Below, in pieces: positions 59,761 through 64,000 of a stretch of 64,000 bases of DNA (position 1 is the first letter of the stretch; every line of letters begins with the position of its first letter). The DNA comes from Diadophis punctatus similis (Eukaryota > Chordata > Lepidosauria > Squamata > Dipsadidae), in assembly GCA_023053685.1 (NCBI GenBank), contig JALIGW010000001.1, positions 159,564,547 through 159,628,546 of the forward strand, in the 5' to 3' direction. The notes beneath the pieces are model-generated. The model searched no databases. It saw nothing but the letters and a program-made list of their open reading frames with translations, and was not told the DNA's origin. A program made the position numbers and the translations under genes.

Positions 59761-60872
59761 ATAGAAGTGACTTGATCAGTAAGAAAAACTGCAAAACTCT
59801 CTAGATGGCCTGCAGGTGCCTTATCTTGCCTGCATTCCCCTAAAATGCTCATACTTTCAGTAAACGGAGTCCATGGATACAGTAAGTGTGGAAAAGTGTT
59901 GATATGTCACCACACTGATTGCTATTGAGTAGGCTCCAACATGAGCTTGTACTTGTGCTTGGCTATGCTCTCTTTTGCTTTTATATCATTGTCAGTCTCA
60001 TCATCTTTTCTGTCACTTAATCTCCCAGATTATTAAAAAAACTACAGGGAGCTACTTGGAATTGAAGATTAGAAAAAGAGATACCTCTATATTCCAGAAA
60101 CTAAATATGTCAGCCTGTAAATCAGAGCTGCCGATCAAATTGTTGGGAAAATTCCCAAGTACCCTCTGGTACATCCGACCCTTGCAGAGGTCCAGAAAGC
60201 TACAATCCACAATTTGATCAGCAAATCATCTGACTATGGTAAAAAGACATTTGTAAGTTCTGTTTCTCATGTCCAGATCCCATCTGATCTGCTCTGAAGT
60301 AAAGAACATATCAAGCAAGTGTCTGCCTATGTGCACCGAAGCTGCAATTGCTTCTGCTTATGCCCATGATTGTCATGGGGGCCGTAAATTCATGAGCCAT
60401 TCTAGAATTTCCTCCTGGGGCACGGGTTTGGAAATAATCTAAGATCAAAGGTCCCAGGGACTCTACACCATTCTCCATATGAGATATAGAAGTTCACGAA
60501 GGGCCATTTCCCGACAACTATTAATACTACTAGTAGCTCTAGCTTCTCTCTGCAGTTCAGTTCAGCATACAGGCACTTGCAACTAATCACCTCTGGGTCC
60601 CTGTAAGGTTTTCACAAATGGTAATCCTTACTTCCTTAGCTTGATGTTGTGAGTGTTGCAGAACCCAAAACCCAATATTAGATTTCTAACAGGGCTACAT
60701 CATTGAGCATGAATAGTACATATTTCAATAGTACGTGCCAGATCTGCTTCCTCATGCACATGATGGATGGATACAATTTTATTGCATACAGAACTGAAAT
60801 TTACCAAATTCAGATTCCATGGGGATCAAGGAAGCTGACATACAGCTAACTGGCCCAGGTTAGAGGCAATTA
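59761..60872. other. Unique DNA
   Basis: No gene supported; it may include further LINE decay products. Confidence 0.4.
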
Positions 60873-61345
60873 CCGTATTTTTTGGAGTATAAGACGCACC
60901 TTTTCCTTATCTAAAAGAGGCTGAAAATTTGGGTGTGTCTTATACTCCGAATGTAGCTTTTCCGAAGCTTTTTTTCCCAGCCCTAAGGAGGTGCTAACGA
61001 TCTTTCCAGCTTCCTACTCCGTCTTTGCAGGCTTGTTTTTATTCCTACTCCCTCTGAAAAAGGTCTTTTCAGCCCTAAGGAGGTGCTAACGATCTTACCG
61101 GCTTGTAGCAATTTTTAATTCCTACTCCCTCCGAAGTAGTTTTTTACCAACCCTAAGTCTTTGCAGGCTTGTTTTCATTCCTACTCCCTCTGAAAAAGGT
61201 TTTTTCAGCCCTAATCAGAGATAAAATAATGTGCTGAAGCTGAACAGACTAAGGACGCTAGCCAGATGAATACCTGGTAGGTAGATTTCCCCCCCTATTT
61301 TCCTCCCCCCAAACTAAGGTGCGTCTTATACTCCGAAAAATACGG
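60873..61345 (+). mobile_element. TA-flanked DNA transposon, short unrelated-interior form (copy 4)
   Basis: TA (60871-60872), 'ccgtattttttggagtat' left end, 'actccgaaaaatacgg' right end, TA (61346-61347). The ends match copies 1-3 but the 473-bp interior is different: a degenerate tandem repeat with units 'gccctaaggaggtgctaacg', 'ctttgcaggcttgttt' and 'attcctactccctctgaaa' (about 60980-61210). No ORF. Confidence 0.88.
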
Positions 61346-61347
61346 TA

Positions 61348-62206
61348 GTTTAGAAGGGTCCTACAGTAATATCAGAGTTCCTTCTCCTGTAATGGCTTAT
61401 GCAATGCCCCTTGCTCTTGAGTTTCCTTCCCCCTTACCAGTTTCAATATATATATATTTAAATTTGAATCTATGTTGAATTTGCTAACATAGTTGACAAA
61501 AGGCCTAAGAATCCATCATCATGGACAGAATTTGTTATTTTCATTAAGTACATAATTAATAGTTAGCACTGATGAAGTTACCTAGTTGGGTAACAAAATG
61601 TTTGCAGGAAAACTCTGAGCAACAAGGACCCCCATATAATTAATAATTTTTTGTAGGAATTAATCTGGAATTAAAAAGTATAAAGTTTATATTGCAATGC
61701 CATTCTTCTCAGCTGTTCTAAAAATTTAAGATAACATCAGAATGCTATTTTGCATCCTCTATGAAAAGCAGTTTTCTCAGAACAAACTTTTAATTAGTTC
61801 ACAATCTTTTATTTTGTGAAGTAGTAGCAAAGATGCTTGGCTATTCCTCAAAATCAAGGAATTCATCAGCAAAGTAATGGAAGTAATCAAACTCTCATTC
61901 TTATATTTGGTTAGTTCATGATTGGATATATCAACCTGAATGAGCTATATAATGACATTCTACTGATAGAAATCTGGAAAAAAGTCCTGAAAGGGAAAAA
62001 ATATCTCATTTTGAAAATGAGCAGAAGATATTTTGTTGAGTCACCCTTGCATATTTGGGATTATAGAGCTGTAGGACAGGAGAATTCTGAACTGTCAGCA
62101 ATGATGCACACAGCCAGTATTAGATGTCATGAATGGACATCAGTTGTTACTTATTTAATTCATTCCCGTAATTTTAGTACAAAGGAAGGCGTATCTTCTT
62201 GAATAT
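61348..62206. other. Unique DNA
   Basis: A 94-codon plus-strand frame (61918-62202) has no recognised motif and no splice context. Nothing else supported. Confidence 0.4.
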
Positions 62207-62402
62207 TCAATAGGATGCCAAAATAATCTGACTGGTTGGAAGGTCAGGGTGGTACTTTATGAGCCAGTGCAGCTCATAGCGTAGTGGGAGGCTTCCCAAA
62301 ATGTGTGTCACTGCATTCTGGACCAATTGCAGCTTCTGGATAGTCTTCAAGGGCTGCCCCATGTAGAATGTATTGCAATAAGGCAAATTAATGTTGGTTT
62401 TT
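62207..62402 (-). repeat. L2-like LINE fragment
   Basis: The minus-strand frame reads 'YMGQPLKTIQKLQLVQNAV' and 'LPLRYELHWL', the C-terminal ORF block of L2/CR1-like LINEs. It is cut at 62402 where the DIRS terminus starts. Confidence 0.65.
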
Positions 62403-62667
62403 ACCTGACACGTTCGTTCTAGTTGCTTGGCTAGAGCATCCACATGTGGGTATTGACTTCCGTTGCTAGGAGACTGAGTTGTAACAATTTCCTGATCACG
62501 CCCCTCTGCTTAGCTGACTCCTCCAGGTTTTTTTTTTTGTGACAAAGATAACAGGCAAGGAAAGTACCTATAAACCAAGACAGCCATCCTGGCCACTGGA
62601 CCACCAAACCACTATCTCAGGAGGGAGTGGATGCTCCAGCCAAGCAACTAGAATGAACGTGTCAGGT
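62403..62667. repeat. Inverted terminal repeat of DIRS element
   Basis: 41-bp arms at 62403-62443 and 62627-62667 ('acctgacacgttcgttctag' against 'ctagaatgaacgtgtcaggt'), about 180 bp apart, with the next copy of the distal motif in direct orientation at 62680-62720. Such nested repeats serve as template for DIRS end regeneration. Confidence 0.8.
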
Positions 62668-62730
62668 AAGAACCAACGTTCATTCTCAGTTGCGATTGAC
62701 TGGAGCATCTACATGTGGGACATGCCCAAG

Positions 62731-63990
62731 TTAAGTCCCCCGTGGGTGGGGAACCTCTCGGGCCACAGTGGACGAGGTGGAAACTACCTGCTGCAGGACC
62801 CTCCTGCCAAAAGAAGCCTCAGCAGAAGCGTAAACATCAATCTTATAGTGACGCACAAAAGGAGAGGGGGATGACCAGGTAGCTGCTCTATAGATGTCAA
62901 GAATAGAGGCCTGTGTGGACCAGGCAACTGAAGTAGCTGCACTCCTGGTAGAGTGGGCAGTAATACGCCCCAGTAGGGGAGTAGCACTGAACTGGTAGGC
63001 CATAGCAATACAAGCCCTCAGCCAACGCCCAATAGAAGACCGGGTAACCTTCCTACCCATGGAGGAAGATTGCTAACTAACAAACAAGGCTTCCTTTCTT
63101 CTAAAGGATTCTGTACATTTAATGTACCTGCAGAGGGCCCTCCGAACGTCCAAGGTGTGCCACCGACATTCCCGGGGGATGAGACGCCTTGGGACAGAAG
63201 TCTGGCAGAATAACCTCCTGGGCCCTGTGGAACCAGGAATTCACCTTGGGCAGAAAGGAAGGGTCCGACTGCAGAACAACTCTGTCAGTGTGAAAAATAC
63301 AAAGATCCTCACCCACTGACAGAGCAGCCAATTCAGATATCCTCCTGGCAGATGTGATTGCCACTAGAAAAACAACTTTCAGGGTTAAAAGACGTAAACT
63401 GATAGACCTGAGGGGCTCGAAGGGGGGACCAGTGAGCTCCTGAAGAACTAAAGACAATCCAAATAAGGATATCAGTGAACCACGGGAGGTCTAAGATTGG
63501 TTGCCCCCCGCAGGAAACTCCTGATCCTCGGATGATGACCAAGGAGCTGACCTCCCTCCCCTGTCAAGACCGTGGACAAGGCTGCTACCTGTCTACAGAG
63601 AGTGTTGGGAGCCAACCCACTAGCCAGCCCTGCCTGCAGAAATTCCAGGACCTGCTGGACCGAAGCCCCAATAGGGTCTAGACCCTTGCCAGTACACCAA
63701 GTGCAAAACACTGTCCAAGTGGCATCGTAAATGCGGGTCATTGAAGGACGCCCAGATGCTTGAATGGTCTCGATCACGTCATCAGGCAGGTGCTCCCTCC
63801 TCAGGATCTCCCACTCAAGCGCCAGACAGTCAGTTGCAGCCATTGCGGGTCTGGATGCACCATGGCCCCCTGGCTCAGAGCGATCCTGTCATCTGGAATC
63901 CTCCACAGCCTGGCCACCGCTAGACTGACCAGGTCCGCAAACCAGGGGCATCTGGGCCAGCACGGGGCGATGAGGAGAACCTCCGCACGT
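62731..63990 (-). pseudogene. DIRS tyrosine recombinase, frameshifted
   Basis: Three minus-strand frames form one recombinase. 63472-63843 is the N-terminal SAM-like DNA-binding part ('SVQQVLEFLQAGLASGLAPN', 'HPRIRSFLRGATNLRPP'). 63119-63457 is the first half of the catalytic domain ('LTLKVVFLVAITSARRISEL', with the catalytic Arg in TSARR). 62731-63060 carries 'GRWLRACIAMAY', 'TAHSTRSAATSVAW' (HxxR) and 'ATWSSPSPFVRHYKID' with the likely nucleophile Tyr. Frame changes near 63460 and 63090 and a stop near 63075 break it. The enzyme would integrate circular element DNA. The lesions are few, so the element is fairly young. Confidence 0.85.
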
Positions 63991-64000
63991 TCCTCTAGTA

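Larger units (their letters stand above)
62403..64000 (-). mobile_element. DIRS-type retrotransposon, terminal part (continues beyond window)
   Basis: A tyrosine-recombinase gene on the minus strand is followed by a terminal region with the inverted and overlapping repeats expected of DIRS elements. 62403-62443 is inverted at 62627-62667 (about 39 of 41 bases), and 'gagcatccacatgtggg' (62434) recurs as 'gagcatctacatgtggg' (62704). DIRS elements use a tyrosine recombinase in place of an integrase and leave no target duplication. The rest of the element (gag, RT/RNase H) would lie beyond 64000. Confidence 0.85.

Noticed and set aside
61918..62202. 94-codon plus-strand frame
   Set aside because: No motif, no splice signals, ordinary composition for chance in this region.

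Overview
The window is nuclear DNA from a squamate reptile. Whether it is a snake or a lizard cannot be settled from this sequence alone. The evidence is the repeat mix: a decayed Bov-B (RTE) LINE, tRNA-headed SINEs of the Sauria/Squam type, CR1 and L2-like LINEs, young L1 insertions with A-rich tails, an R4-like LINE, a Ty3/Gypsy gag-protease remnant, a DIRS tyrosine-recombinase element and many short hAT-type DNA transposons. Long perfect microsatellites and AT-rich unique DNA fill the rest. There are no operons or prokaryotic signals.

Layout. 1-2.3 kb: old DNA-transposon-like repeats and an L2-like LINE. 3.6-4.6 kb: a TA-flanked transposon carrying a nested MITE. 5.9-7.5 kb: a CpG island, the best promoter candidate, with one possible minus-strand first coding exon. 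8.2-18.4 kb: L1, hAT, CR1, L2-like and SINE insertions, several with clean target-site duplications. 18.5 kb: a weak plus-strand exon candidate. 19.1-22.7 kb: Bov-B relic, DNA repeat and Gypsy remnant. 24-28.5 kb: more insertions, including a 0.9-kb GC-rich hAT-type element built around a perfect 112-bp-arm palindrome. 30.3-32.7 kb: a composite hAT plus an L1 5-prime fragment. 34.8-35.2 kb: an unclassified retroposon-like insert between 20-bp direct repeats. 38.3-38.5 kb: a good candidate for the last coding exon of an unidentified minus-strand gene. 41.2-45.0 kb: four DNA transposons. 46.3-47.9 kb: an LINE reverse transcriptase abutting a small CpG-rich block that encodes first-exon sequence of an EAF1-type transcription elongation factor. 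49.7-51.6 kb: an R4-like LINE. 53.0-57.1 kb: another TA-flanked transposon and an internally deleted L1. 60.9-61.3 kb: a short TA-flanked relative. 62.2-64 kb: an L2-like fragment, then the end of a DIRS element that runs off the window.

Little host protein-coding sequence is visible. The most interesting item is the EAF1 first exon (47661-47763, minus). It keeps its start codon, 34 codons, a splice donor in the expected phase and a GC-rich leader, but it sits beside a hAT-like terminal sequence and no other EAF exon is seen. Together with the GC-rich palindromic element at 26.2-27.1 kb, which carries a splice-donor-like sequence on both arms, this suggests that hAT-type transposons here may have captured promoter-plus-first-exon fragments. 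That is an inference. A real EAF1 gene whose remaining exons lie outside the window is the main alternative.
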